From assembly GCA_964035545.1 (NCBI GenBank), contig OZ037765.1, forward strand, positions 28,012,004 through 28,076,003: a stretch of DNA of 64,000 nucleotides. Reading direction: 5' to 3'. The position numbers and the translations under genes were made by a program. This DNA comes from Bugula neritina. Taxonomy: Eukaryota > Bryozoa > Gymnolaemata > Cheilostomatida > Bugulidae. The notes under the pieces are model-generated. The model saw only the letters and a program-made list of their open reading frames with translations. It was not told the DNA's origin and did no database searches. This document shows positions 23,702 to 36,600 of the stretch, piece after piece. Position 1 is the first letter of the stretch, and each line of letters starts with the position of its first letter.

Positions 23702-26458
23702 TCAAGGTGCAGCTTCTGATGACTTTTGTGAAACTAGATCAGATTTTATTGTGCCTTCTGGAATGCATTTTGATTCAGCTTTCATTGCTTTTCTGGTTCC
23801 AAGAATCCTAACATAGTTAGCAGGAACAACTCCTATATTGACTCCATCTGTTGAAGCAAGAAGCCAGTCATTTTCTCTAAGCCGTGGTTGCATATCTACA
23901 ATAAATTAAGTAGCTAGGTCAAGAAACATAAGGCTTACACCTCACTTCTGTCAGTTTATGGTGTAGTTCTTGCCAACACCTGTAAGTCAAGTCCCAAGAA
24001 TTAAAATGACTTGTTAGGCCCTGAGCCCATACTGGGATGTGGATGAAGGAACATTTTGTCGGCAAACATGTCCTTTCCGATATCACTAGTTGCACTTATA
24101 GGATTCTAGTCACCTTCACCTTTGATATTTATTTTTGCAACTTGAAAAAGCTCAAAATTTAACTACCATAAAGGTCAGTACACCAGAAAGCATTTAAACT
24201 GATAAAGCTGAGCAGAAATGCATGCTCATTTTTGAACAAATCACTTGTAAGTTGTAACAGTCGAGTTGCTGGCAATTCACATTTATAAGCCAATAACTTT
24301 CTATGATGCTTTTTCACTTTCACCATTACCAGGTCTGAAAACTATTTGGCTAATATTCTGCAGAATTATCATACCTGCAGGTGCCAAGTTTATTCGCTGG
24401 CCTTCCTTGACAGATATTTCATCTTCTCGTTCACCAACAAAATTGTATTTACATTCACCAACTACATGATCGGCTGTGCCATTAGCCCATCTCCTCGAGT
24501 CATCTTCATTTTGCCCTGTAGCAAGAAAATAAGCATTATTCATTATTATACATTGAAATATAAGACAGAAACACATCCTTGTCAACACATTCAACAGCGC
24601 ACCAAGTCAATGAAAAGGCATCAACTCTAATGAAAATATATAATAAAACTGTGTATCAATGTGATTTGTATAATTTTGAAAACACATTTCAAAGAACTCA
24701 GATATAAGCCTCACCATTGTCATTGCAAAGCATCTTCCAGAACAAATAGGGTCCACCAAAAACAATTGCCATAAATGCAACTAATGGCCAGCTTGATTTC
24801 TCATGACGTGGAAATTTTTGTTGAGCTTCAACAGCAGACTTTTTAACTGCATTGGCCCATGCATCTTCTGACAGCCCAGCTTTACGAAGGCCAAGTAACA
24901 CTTTCAATCTATAGTAGCACCACTTTATAAAACGGAAGATTGCAAATGAGGTAGCTACTTGAGTCAATTGAAGCTTCAATTTTGAAAATTGATCAGCCAC
25001 CCCTAGCACTGCTCGAAAAGAGTTGTGCAATGCAAAATAAGTGGACTCTAACATCATACTGACTGACGATACAGCTGACACAACACTTTGGACTGACTGG
25101 AAAGCTCCTTGAGCACGTGATTCTGCTTGATGAACAATAGAGTTAGTTGAAGGGTTAAAACCATTAATTGAACTATATCCACCAAGATGATTAAATGGAG
25201 AATGTGATAAACCAAGTCTAGTATCCATAAAAGGTGAAGAATACAATCCCCCATATCCTCCTCCAAATGACGCATCTACAATTATTACAAATAAAGTTGT
25301 ATTTATAATTAAACAATAACTAGTCAAAACCAGGCAGCAGTGAGTGTCAATTTGTTACAAAATACTCACTCTGAAGAAGTGTATCATGACCAACTCCTGC
25401 AACACCTGGACGGGGCGGAATAGGTGGACGGCCTGCTCCTTGAATAACATGATTTACAGGCTCGGGCAATGGGGTGGCATTTTCTACAGCACTGCAATAA
25501 TTATTAACACAAAATATCAGCTGTTCCACCTCTATATAATATATTATGAAACATTGTGTCAACTACAATTGCCATGGCTTTTACTTGTACCCAATACTTG
25601 TAAATTTCTGAGATAAAACTCAGATAAAACTTGGGTGGCTCAACTGACTAGCTTTCAGCACAAGCAGTGCAAACTCATTTTCAAAACAGTCAAATGATAG
25701 TTATTTTTATACTTCGAATAAAAAGTGAATATCAGTTATACTAATAGCCAATAAATATAGTTATAGTATATAATATACTGTGTCCTTTAATAACTTTATT
25801 ATTTATTAGTAAATAACTATTACTAATACTAATAGTAATAATGTAATACTAATATTAGTAACTAATACTAATAGTAATACTATTAGTAATAGTATTACTA
25901 TTAGTATTAATGCTATTATTAGTAATAAATAACATTAACTGTCATACTAATAACTGTAATAACAACTCAACTAGTTAAAAAAATTAAATAATTATAAGTA
26001 GTGGTAGTAGTAGTTTAACTTTAAGTATTACTAAAAACTAACATTGACTATAAGTATAAGTATAACTATAAGCAAATGTTAATGTATTAACTATTACTAT
26101 TACTATTAGTATTAGTATAAGTATTAATCTAAGCATCATATATACATTATGACTATAAAATAAAATACCAACTTGTACTAATCATAATTCCTCTTGCAAC
26201 TATAAATTAATTGTAAAATGCAAAGGATTATCATCATGAAAGCCAAGGCCAAGCCCAAAGTGAAAGTGAAAGTCTTGGAACTAGAAATTTAAAAACTAAC
26301 TCTAAATTGACTTGGTCTAAGAACTTTTCAATTGATCAAAGTAGAATTATATTTACGTGATTATTTAGCTACCTGGAAGGTGAAGAAGTTACACCGATAT
26401 CAAAGGCATTGTTTCTAAGGCCATCCGCCCTTTCCCATGGCTTTGGAGGGGCTGCCAT
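23702..26458 (-). CDS. PEX13: Peroxin-13, peroxisomal membrane import docking protein
   Basis: Part of the peroxisomal matrix-protein docking complex with PEX14, binding the PEX5 receptor. Five exons: 26458-26373, 25491-25370, 25275-24715, 24515-24375, 23895-23702 (phases 2, 1, 1, 1), 367 residues (human about 403). N-terminus MAAPPKPWER and the following proline-rich stretch (RPPIPPRPG) are typical, then a Gly/Tyr/Ser-rich segment, the PEX13 N-domain with helices around residues 110-230, a membrane segment at about 232-252 (PLVAFMAIVFGGPYLFW), and a C-terminal SH3 domain at about 276-336 (ECKYNFVGE, NDWLLAS, GVVPANYVRIL). The SH3 is split over two exons. Intron 1 is 881 bases and carries a palindromic ACTAAT repeat. 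The gene lacks obvious defects. Confidence 0.96.
25785..25930. repeat. ACTAAT/ATTAGT repeat with a near-perfect palindrome, PEX13 intron 1
   Basis: AT-rich array of ACTAAT, AGTAAT and ATTAGT words. Bases 25867-25905 are a 39-base palindrome with a single mismatched pair near the centre, and the match continues for about six more bases on each side. Further ACTATT/ATTAGT words run to about 26130. Confidence 0.85.
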
Positions 26459-27609
26459 GTTTATCAAAGCGACAGATTTTGCTGAGCTTCTATAATCTAT
26501 ATTGACCTTTTTGAACCACCGACTATGGTGCGATACGCAATACGATCACAAAAAGGAGACAAATCCGCAGTTTTAGACCTACGCACGCCTTATTCACCAG
26601 CTTGAAGGTGATAGTATTGAGAATTAAAAAGGCCCAGGTGACCATATCTGAAGTTGTATCCTCAAAGTATCCATTTGCAAGACATACAACATACATAAAA
26701 CTAAAGCTCTGCAAAAGTCGTTGTATCTGCAGCCATAGCAAAAGTACCACTAAAAGTAGCTTTGTGTGAAATAATTTCAGACCAGAAACTAAGAAATCAG
26801 ATTCTAATGAATAAATTACACACATACCTATATACAAGAAGAACCAAGATGAATCTATCGAAAGGTCAAAAAAGATGACATCTAGCCTAACTATATCAAT
26901 AGGATAAAGCTAATTAATTGGAATGTGCCACAAAACCAATATCTTAAAATTTGCAACTATCAATAGAATGCTTTTACTCCAATTTTAGGAGCAAGTTAGA
27001 AATATAGATGAAAAGTGAAATTTATAAATACGATGGTTTCATTATTTTAAGTTGGATCATTTAAACTATTGCTTGAAGTTGAGTAAACACAAGTTCAAAT
27101 CAATTTTTGTTGCAGCAAAAATATAAAAAAATGCAGGTGTCCATGTTTGGAATGACAAGATAAATCATTACCATTTGAATAGTTTTATGATCCTGCATGG
27201 TATGTAGTTGAAGACAATTTGCTAACAATTTCAGTAAGACTATTTTCACTGGTACTATTTGAAGATTTGTTTTTGCATACAATATGTGTGTACGTGCGTG
27301 AGTGTGTGTGTCTTTCTCAAATATTAGATGATTACTCTAATAATTATGACATCATATTTTTCGACCTGTAGCTTATGAAAGGGAAACAGGAATAGACTAA
27401 CTAATAAGCACAATTCCATAGGCAAGTGACAGCAACAAGCATTATTGTATCAGTTATCAGCCAAAAACACATTTGATACAAATATGTAAAACTATACAGG
27501 GGTATTTTTTAAGGGTTGCTTATATTTTACAGCAATGAGCAGATATAAACTGAACAGAATATAAAAATTGTGCAATCTCAGTTAGCATAATATATTTTCT
27601 GACAAAATA
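26459..27609. other. Spacer between PEX13 start and HEATR1 3' end
   Basis: Same-strand neighbours; holds the PEX13 promoter and the HEATR1 3' UTR. A 104-codon minus-strand open frame at 26523-26837 ends 65 bases upstream of PEX13, but it has no recognisable family and its leucine/phenylalanine-rich translation is common by chance in AT-rich DNA. A short (GT)n run sits at about 27283-27312. Confidence 0.5.
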
Positions 27610-30600
27610 TTAAAAGTATTTCTGTAGAGGTTCACCAAGCACTGTCTCCATATCAGCTATAACGTCTTGGCAGAGCAGTTCTACCTCTTCTTCGTCATCT
27701 ATACAACAAAGGAGAGCAGGAAAATGTAAATATAATATGATGAGATTGGGAGTATAATAATAACACTTGTACTATTCAATATATACGTCACATGTTATTA
27801 TGCCAGATATAGAGTGTATAATGGCATCATTATAATGGTACAAATATAGTAATACAACTTATGAACATATTATATTATTAGAGAGGCCACTAACCTTCCA
27901 TTAGTTCTGCTAGGAATGGTATAGTTTCTGGAAGAAGGGTCATAAAATCTTCACCAAGTTTTGAGTTCAAGTTTCTCAAGACGTGCAAAGAGCCTTTTCT
28001 AACCTATATACATACATTAGCACCATGAGTCAATACTCTAAACATGGCCTCTGCAGAGTGCAGACGCACACCATGAATCAGTCGAATTAGAGTAGACTAG
28101 CGTGGGATAGAAAAGAGAAAATAGACAATTTCTGATATTAATACAATATATATTACTATAATATATATTGCCATATATTACTGTATTAAATGACTAAGAA
28201 TTATGCTTATAGAACTTCATGTAGAAACTGTAAGTTTTGTGTTATATGAGTGTTAATATCATGGAGAAGTGCAGATGGCTAGTTGCCTGATATGTGACTA
28301 AAGCTGGTTGCAAACTATAGAAAGATGAATATGAAATGACTCACTTCAGCCGACGAGTGTCTAGTCTTTAGGCATATCTGGTAGACCAGAGGTTTCCATA
28401 AGGAGTCATCTCCCACTGCTAATGCCAGCTGACTAGTGCATGGAACTACATATTCTTTCACATACTCTTCATATCCTTCCTCAACCAGATTCTCCAGCTG
28501 AGTATCATAAGACAAAACACCATTACATAAAGAACATGAGTAGAATTGAAAGCACTAGTAAACACAAGTATTCGTAAGGCAACAGTATAAAAAGTAAAGG
28601 GGTGCAGCTTTCATGCATCTGAAATAAAAATTGAATACGAAAATTGTTAAAAACAAATAACTAGAAACTTGCATAATCAGATGAAATAAAATCTTGACAC
28701 TATATTGAACCTAAGCATACAAGTGGGAGATAAATGAAGCAGTATATAGTTTGACAGTTACCTGATCTACAAGCGGCTGCATGAGCATATCGAATCTTTG
28801 TTTATTCACAAATCCTTCAGTATCATAAAGAAAGCATTTGAAGAGACAGTTCAAGATGGCCTTACAAAGTAGCATATTCTTAGTATCTCTGTGAGGAGAT
28901 GATTGAAACAAAGTATTTTTACCTGCAACAGAAAAATCAACAGGTGTTTTATTAATATTGAGATACTTGTGCATGGAAAATTATATGATACAACCAAATG
29001 GTTACATATTGGGCATGTTGACTAAGATATATGTTTTCTATGATAAAACTTACTTGTTTTGGATGAGTTGGCCAAGTTTAGGACATCAGAAGCATTTTTG
29101 ACTATATGAGAGGCAAAGAGAGAAAACAAGCCACGCAACGTCTCGGCAATCCTAGAAAACATAAAACCAGCCATAATCACAGCACACTTGTTACAACTAA
29201 GAATTGTCATATATTTGCATTTTTATAAAAACCTGGGAAAAAGTTCTGATTCAACACTTACTGGTCGGAGAGCCTATAAAACGTAATCAACCTGTCGCTA
29301 ACCTCAGCCTCCCTGGTAGCCCAGGCATAGAGCTAAAAAAACACCAAATAATATGCGTGACGCCACAGATCTGAGCAGGATATGCTAATTTATACTAACC
29401 TAACACTAATATAGATATTGTTTTTATAATTCTATAACGTCATTCAGACAGGCTAAGGCGTGACTTTGAAATCACCAACAGTGACGGCTAACACAAACGA
29501 AGAAATATCTTGTAGTTTTGTGAAATAAGAAGCTGCCAGCTTATACAGGTATCACTAAACTTCAGTCAGTATGAGTATGATTTAAGGGTCGAGTTTTATT
29601 ACCTTGAAGTACATTGGCCTGAAAGCAGATTCAGATAGTTTTACAATCATTTTCAGTGTGGCTGAAATGATAGATGTTTCAGTCTCTTCCAACAAGAACG
29701 GGTCTGCCTATAAAAGTGCACAAGACTGTTCAATGCTATGCATATACATGGTATGGTGTAAAACTTCATCAAATACATGTTGTATCATACATTTGTATAA
29801 ACTTTGTTTCTCATAATAAAAACGAAGAGAATGACAGCAAACACAAAATAATTAAAACAGGTAATAAACTAAATTTATCAATTGCACAGCAGTATACAGA
29901 AAAGGTAAAATTTTAACATAGTAAAATTTACTCTTAATACAAAACTAACAACTTTATAACTTTCATGTGCTGAGCATCAACAACTGTTATAACAGTATAT
30001 TATTTATTTTAAAGTAGCTAAAAAGAAAATATGCGTTATTAAACAAAATCCTGCAATTTCCTTCAGCAGTAATATTGTAATGTTTTTGTATTTTATTTTG
30101 TGCATAGTAATTCAGAGTATTTACAAGGTGTTTTACGACACCTTGTAAATACTCTGAAAGACCTTTTATTTTAAATAATCTAACAGAGTTCTGACTTTTT
30201 TTCCAATTTTGTTCATGCCTACTTATTATAGCCAGTATTTACACTGAATTTCATAACATGTTTTTATGTGTGTGATATGTAATAAATAAATAAATCAATT
30301 ATAGAATGTGTGAATTACTCAATGTCACGTTTCACAGTTAACAAAGTGAATATGGTCATAATAATATTTTAAATCAAACAGGTAGACAACTCTTAAGACA
30401 AATTCCTTTATTACAAATGAAAATTATCAGAATTATGTAAAATTTATGAAGATGAGTTGATCTAAGTCCTAAGAGCTTGCATATAATATAACAAGCTACT
30501 CTTTGATATCAAAGAAAATAAACTTTGCAACTAAAAGTTTGATATTAAAACAAGTGTTATATTTGGCAATGCACGTATTGTTTTGGTGATATACTATTTA

Positions 30601-33600
30601 GTACAAAAATATTAAAGGCCAATAATAATTGAACTTATCAGATAGAATATTAGGCAGAGATATTATAGACAATAGCCAACATCCTCCTCTTATTTTTGAT
30701 AGCAAAAACTAGCTGGGAAACACTAGCATAACTTATCAATAAAAGAGTGGAGAGCAGATATCGGCATACTTTATAAGCCATACAGTGGAAACATTTCGAC
30801 AAGGCTTCCATTGGACCGTTATTTCAACTGCTGTTCAGTATTGAATAACATCTTAAAGTTTCTATTGGCTTCTTAATTATTTCATATAGGAACTGCAACA
30901 AATCTTATGTGATTATACTCTAAACTCTCCAACAACCATGAATGTTGGGCAACATAGTATCTACAAAGACACCAACACTATCACACCTCTCAGTCATAAT
31001 ACCTAATAAGCAGCATATACAGTTAGTTGTTGTAAGTGTAAAAATTACTTCAGTGAAATGGTTTACTCAATTTTATTGAGTATTTAACTGCTATGGTCTC
31101 AACACTAGGATTTACATTTATTTATTGTTGGTACAAATGAGATGCACTTTATACTTCTTTCAATAAATAGCATACAATCTTGTTATTACTGAAAACAGAA
31201 TTGTACACTCAAAGTCAATATGCAACTCCTTGAGATAAGGTTAGCAAAGCCTAAAACATGTCACAAGAAATAAATACAGGTAGCAAAAATATATTAACTA
31301 CTCATGATATGACATGCCAACAGATAGCTGAAAGTTATACAAAATAAATCTAATAAAAATTATATTTTTTACTTAAAAATGGAAACAGTTTAGATATAAA
31401 TGAATATTGATAGAACAAAGCTTATTTGTGTATTTGAACAATGTGGACTCTCTGTGTGACTCGAGGCGTTGGTGGAGGTGATGCTGCCTTGATGTCCTGT
31501 TTCTTTTCTTTAGTGGATAACCTGGGCAGCAGTTTGCACGAAGGCAGCAGCTGACGGTAATAAGCATTTATGATTTGTCGGATGTTCGGACTAAGCCAGG
31601 AGAACAACATAGGAGCTAACAGATTACCGAGATGAGCAATAATGCTAAAGCAAAAACGCAACTCTAGTGTAATTCCGTTACAGAAACTGTTGTTTTGAAG
31701 TGTTGTGTCTGCCTTGCAGAGAGCTTGAATCTGTATGACAATACCAAAGGGCATCATCGTCAATATAAACGTCAAAGCAACGTAGAATACTGTGAATGCA
31801 GCCTTCTTTAGCCGTTTCTGCTTTTTGACAGTTATTGATGCGAATGCAGTCAAACGATCCCGAGCAATTTTGTACATCCAAATATATGCACCCACCACCA
31901 CTATCACACTCAGTGACGACACCAATATAGTAAATATAGGTTCCAGAAAATTCTTCTTGTTCAGTTTGCCTTGGCATGTGTAGTATTTATAGAAACGGAC
32001 CAAATACTCCTGTCGCGCCGTATTATTACTGTAGATATACTCTTCTTCTGGTACGTTGATCTGTGGAATTAATGGTAACCATGAATACAACATGGCCACG
32101 ACAAGCAAAATGCTTATCGAGGCAATAGCCAGGCGCTTCACCTTCTTTTGATCAATGAAGGGACATTTCAGGTAGATAAGCCTTTCCACGGCAAGCAAAG
32201 GTAACAAGAGCATAACATACTTGTCTGCTAAATCCATAACCAAAGTAGAGAGCACACACATCTTCTCATCCATGACATACCTGTAAACTCTTTGCAATGG
32301 GTAGACAATACCAACAATAAGGCCATGCAATAAGCAAAACACGAACATACTCAACATCAACAGACTAATATGTTTCCTGATGTTTGCTCTTCTAATGTAG
32401 ACTAAAATCACGAGTCCGTTGAATACGCTGGTCACCAGACCTACAAATCCGTGTAGCAAATAGTAGATAAGTCGTCTTGTTCTTTTATAATGCGTTTCCT
32501 CCCAGGCATACGTAGCATGCTCTTCAGCAGCCGGAGTGATGAAGTTAAAAGTCTGATTCAAAAGAGGAGGCATGGTAGGCGCTCCAGAAACATTGACCAT
32601 CATAACAAAATCAGTGGAGCAGATGGATGGGATAAGATGTATTAAGATAAGACGAGTGGTAGCAGAATATATCCTACTGACAAACCTGAGCTGCACTGAG
32701 CACTGTGTGCCTCACAGAGCTACTTTGTACTGCAGCAAAGCATATTTTGGCAACAATCTGTTATTAGAGAGAAAAATAAACTATTGTCCAACATACAGAT
32801 TTCCAGTTTTTGTTTATAGCGGTTTCCTTTAAAAATACTGTCTATGCAGCTCACTAGTGCAAGATGCTAACACATTAACTTGTATTTCTCAACGTGACAT
32901 TTACCACTTTTTCAACAAGTTTGGAGGGTACTGGGTAGCTAATAAAACCTCAGGAATGAGTGGAACAGACAATGTATTAGTGTTGGTATAAAAAAGTTTT
33001 TGGTGTAAATGAATGTTTTGATATGACATATAATTATGTGTTTAGATATTATGATAACAGTATGATGGCATTGTATTTGAGTTATTTGGCACAGCATAGC
33101 AAAAATTGGGTAATTATTGATATAGGTGAGATTTCAAATTGCTAATATGGAAGCTAAGAAAACAGCATACCTACAAAGAATATATATATACCAACAAACC
33201 TCATGCTGGGTAGCTCTATAGTCCAATGCTAAGAGAAACAAATCCAACAGTTTGTGATATTGAGCAGACAAATCTTCCTTGCCCATACTCGCAATATGAT
33301 CAGCAACAATTCCCATAAGCATCTCCACTGCTTCTGGCTATAACATAGTATAGTATATTTACATCCATGCAGACATACAAGGCACGGATATTGAAAAAAA
33401 TTTGAAAAAACATTGTTCAACAGCCACAATTAGAAATTTAGAAAAACAGTTATTTAGCATCAAATCTAATAAAGTAGTCCATTGATTTTCCCAAGTTATT
33501 CTATTATAAATTATGTACATTAGGCTAAAAAAGAAACTCAAATGCACGGTGCTGAATGAAATGGGGAAAATGCAACTTGATTAGGATAGACATAATACAA

Positions 33601-36600
33601 CAAGCATTGGCAGTTGAGTATGCCTAGGGTGAAATGAACAGTTCTACATTGTATTATGGAACTTAGGCTTACCTTATAGGTTATCAGCTCTGTGTAGGTT
33701 TTGATAAAAACTGGAACCAACACACGGGGAGAAAACTCCCTAGCCAAAGACTCTCTAAAAAAAGTAGTAAAGATTGTTTAGAATAAATATACTTGAAATT
33801 GAATACCACAACCATAAAACAAGCAGTTAAGTCCTAAATGAAAGAATGTATTTAATGTGAAGACATCTTATGTTAAAATTGAGATAATTTTAGCAGTTGA
33901 CCAAGTATTAGACTCTGCAATACATCAACAGCTTCTTATGTGTTGATTTGTCAAACTGAGTACAGACAGCTCATTGAATTTGACAGCATAATTTAATGGT
34001 AATTGACCAATAGAACCAGTATCTGACTGAGAGCCATCTGTTCAGAATATAAAATTACAACATGTTGCATTTCAAAACACTAGCCAAGTAAGTTAGCCAA
34101 AGCAGACTGGCTGTTCAGTCTAAAGGTGTACAGCCACATAGTTAAAGCAGTTCTCTGTCTCAGTTTATCAATTCTGGAGATCATATCAATGTCTATTCTA
34201 TAAATAACCTATACCAGAGCTTCACTCTATTTGCTGCTTTGTAAGAGCAGCTAGTCTCTATTTCATGTTTGATAAAAAAAATCAATTACTTTTGCAAATA
34301 TAATGAGATCATAACTCTTGAGAAAATATAGTTTCAATTTTGCTCAAAAATTTCATCAGCAAAAGATTAACATCTTCACATTTCAAGCCCTTATTTTTTA
34401 AAAATCTGATATTTCCACTTCACTACTGAATTTTTACTAAATGTAGTTATTTTCATTTCACTACTATAATACTACCAATTAAAATAAGTTAGAAAATCAG
34501 TAGTGACTGTTACCAGTAACAGATGAAAGCTAAACCGACAAAGCATGAAACTTTTATTTACCGAAGTGACTTGAGACGGAGAGGAAGTTGTGCTTTATAT
34601 CCTTTGTAGATGGCGCCACCAGAGGTCACCACACTACTCTGTTTACACACAATTGTTGTTAAATCAAGCAGGTACTGACTGAGAAACTGTGGAACTGACT
34701 CTACAATCTTCTGGAGAGTGGTGATGGCGCTGATCCACAGCAAATGGTTACTGAAAGCACATATATACATGTTGTTAATATGATGCTCAATGAATAGCAG
34801 TCATGTACTAACTTTCTCTTGGAGAGCTGCAGTTTAAGACAAATACTTCTCAATATAACTTAATGGTTTAATGGCCTAACTTGCTTCATGTGGGTTTTGG
34901 AGTTTTCTGTTATATACGATATTTAGCGATATGTTTATATTTGAAAGAATCATTTTACAAGGTGTGTGAATAGTTCAAGTATTGGACATGTATACAGGTT
35001 ATTCTAAAATTTGATAACCTTTAAATAAAAAGGTTATTAAATAGAAATAGCAAAATCACAAATTTATAGTTAATACTTGCCGAAATATATATTTAACAAG
35101 ATAGCAGGTATGGCAAGCATTTTACATAAATCTAATTGGTGTCAGCAAATTAAGTTTTTTTATGATCAACTGTTATCCTTAAGTTTTGTGAGGCTAGAGC
35201 AAGGAGACAGCATTCAGATTAATATAGCATTAACACGCCCAACAGTAGGCTTGGAGCAGCACGCTGTTGTGAGTCTATATAAACATCTGTCATTGTTTCC
35301 TACTCCCAAACAAACAATATAGGCAAAATGAACTGCCTACATTGCTCTTTACAAGTATAATAATACCGGTTACACATTCGGACAATGCGCATCAGGACAG
35401 TGGCTAGAATAAGGTGCAGTTGGAGAAATTCTTTGAGCTGTATCATTGACCGAAATCAATTGCATTAAAAATTAATGCATTGATGAGGTAACTAGAACTA
35501 GTACCTGTTTCAGTTTGCACTGGCATTGGACGACTTCTCAAGACAGGTATCAGGTAAATTGTCAGTTTATTATTATTTTCTCAATTTTTCCAAACTTACA
35601 TTTTTATCAAGTAAAGGATGGATTAAAAAATAATATTTCCGTAAGTAGGTTGTTGAGCAATATGTATAACAACCCATAAATTTTTAAAAATAAATAATTG
35701 AAAAATTGTAACAGTATATGCTAAACTTGATGAGACCACTACATACATAGAAGAGCTGGCTCATTATGAAGCAGATATAGTGTAACCTAAGATCTTATCA
35801 AATTCAGAGCAATAGGTTTTTGATAAAATAGTTGTGATAACTTTATTGTAAATTTAATATCATAAAATGGCGTGGAAAAAGTAAGGGAGGGTACTTATTA
35901 ATTCTTGCTAACATAATTGTACTAGTATGATTCAACTCAACAAATAGTACCAACAGGAAAAAGTAGCATACACTCCTAGGTGAATTGAGATGGATGTGCC
36001 ACATCTCCATGAGTACAACATTATTAATTGATTTTACTCAAGAAAGGGCAATGGAAACAATTTAATCTATTGTATTAAGTTTGAATGGGCAAATCTTGTG
36101 ACCAGTATTACTAGTAAATCAATGAATAAGAATTTCATTTACTGCCAAATAGGTGTGGCATGTATTTGACTAGTGCATACTGTTACAACAAACATTTCAC
36201 CTAGTAAATATACAAATTTCCTACAAAGAGTAGTAGAAAGTTTGTTGAATTCTTTTATATGTAGGCAATGTTATCAATGGAAATGTTGTGATAAATTGAA
36301 TAATATGCAGCACAATGGCTAAAACAAGACATGCTAATAATAACTAGCTGTTAGATTTGCTTTCATCACATGTATATATGAAAAAACATTCAAATTTAGG
36401 TCCATTTCAGCACAACGCTTAGTTGGTGTTTACACAAAGCAAATACACAAACTACAATTGTGTTGGTGAATTACAATGGACGGAAACTTATTTGTGGCTT
36501 CCTGTCAATTTTTTAGGTTGTTTGTATAAACTTGAAGTTGTTAAGAATAAAATGGGAATATTGTTTGAACAAAAAATACCAAATGCATGAATTCTTTTGA

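Noticed and set aside
26523-26837. 104-codon minus-strand frame upstream of PEX13
   Set aside because: Hydrophobic low-complexity translation with no recognised family; it ends 65 bases before the PEX13 start codon and may just be 5' UTR or spacer. Could be revisited with transcripts.
32604-32696. Longer N-terminus for the GPCR
   Set aside because: The extra in-frame codons begin with GTG and contain no ATG; the first ATG at 32603 gives a normal glycosylated receptor N-terminus.
35077-35322. 81-codon plus-strand frame in a HEATR1 intron
   Set aside because: No similarity I can recognise, no signal or splice context linking it to the mucin-like gene.
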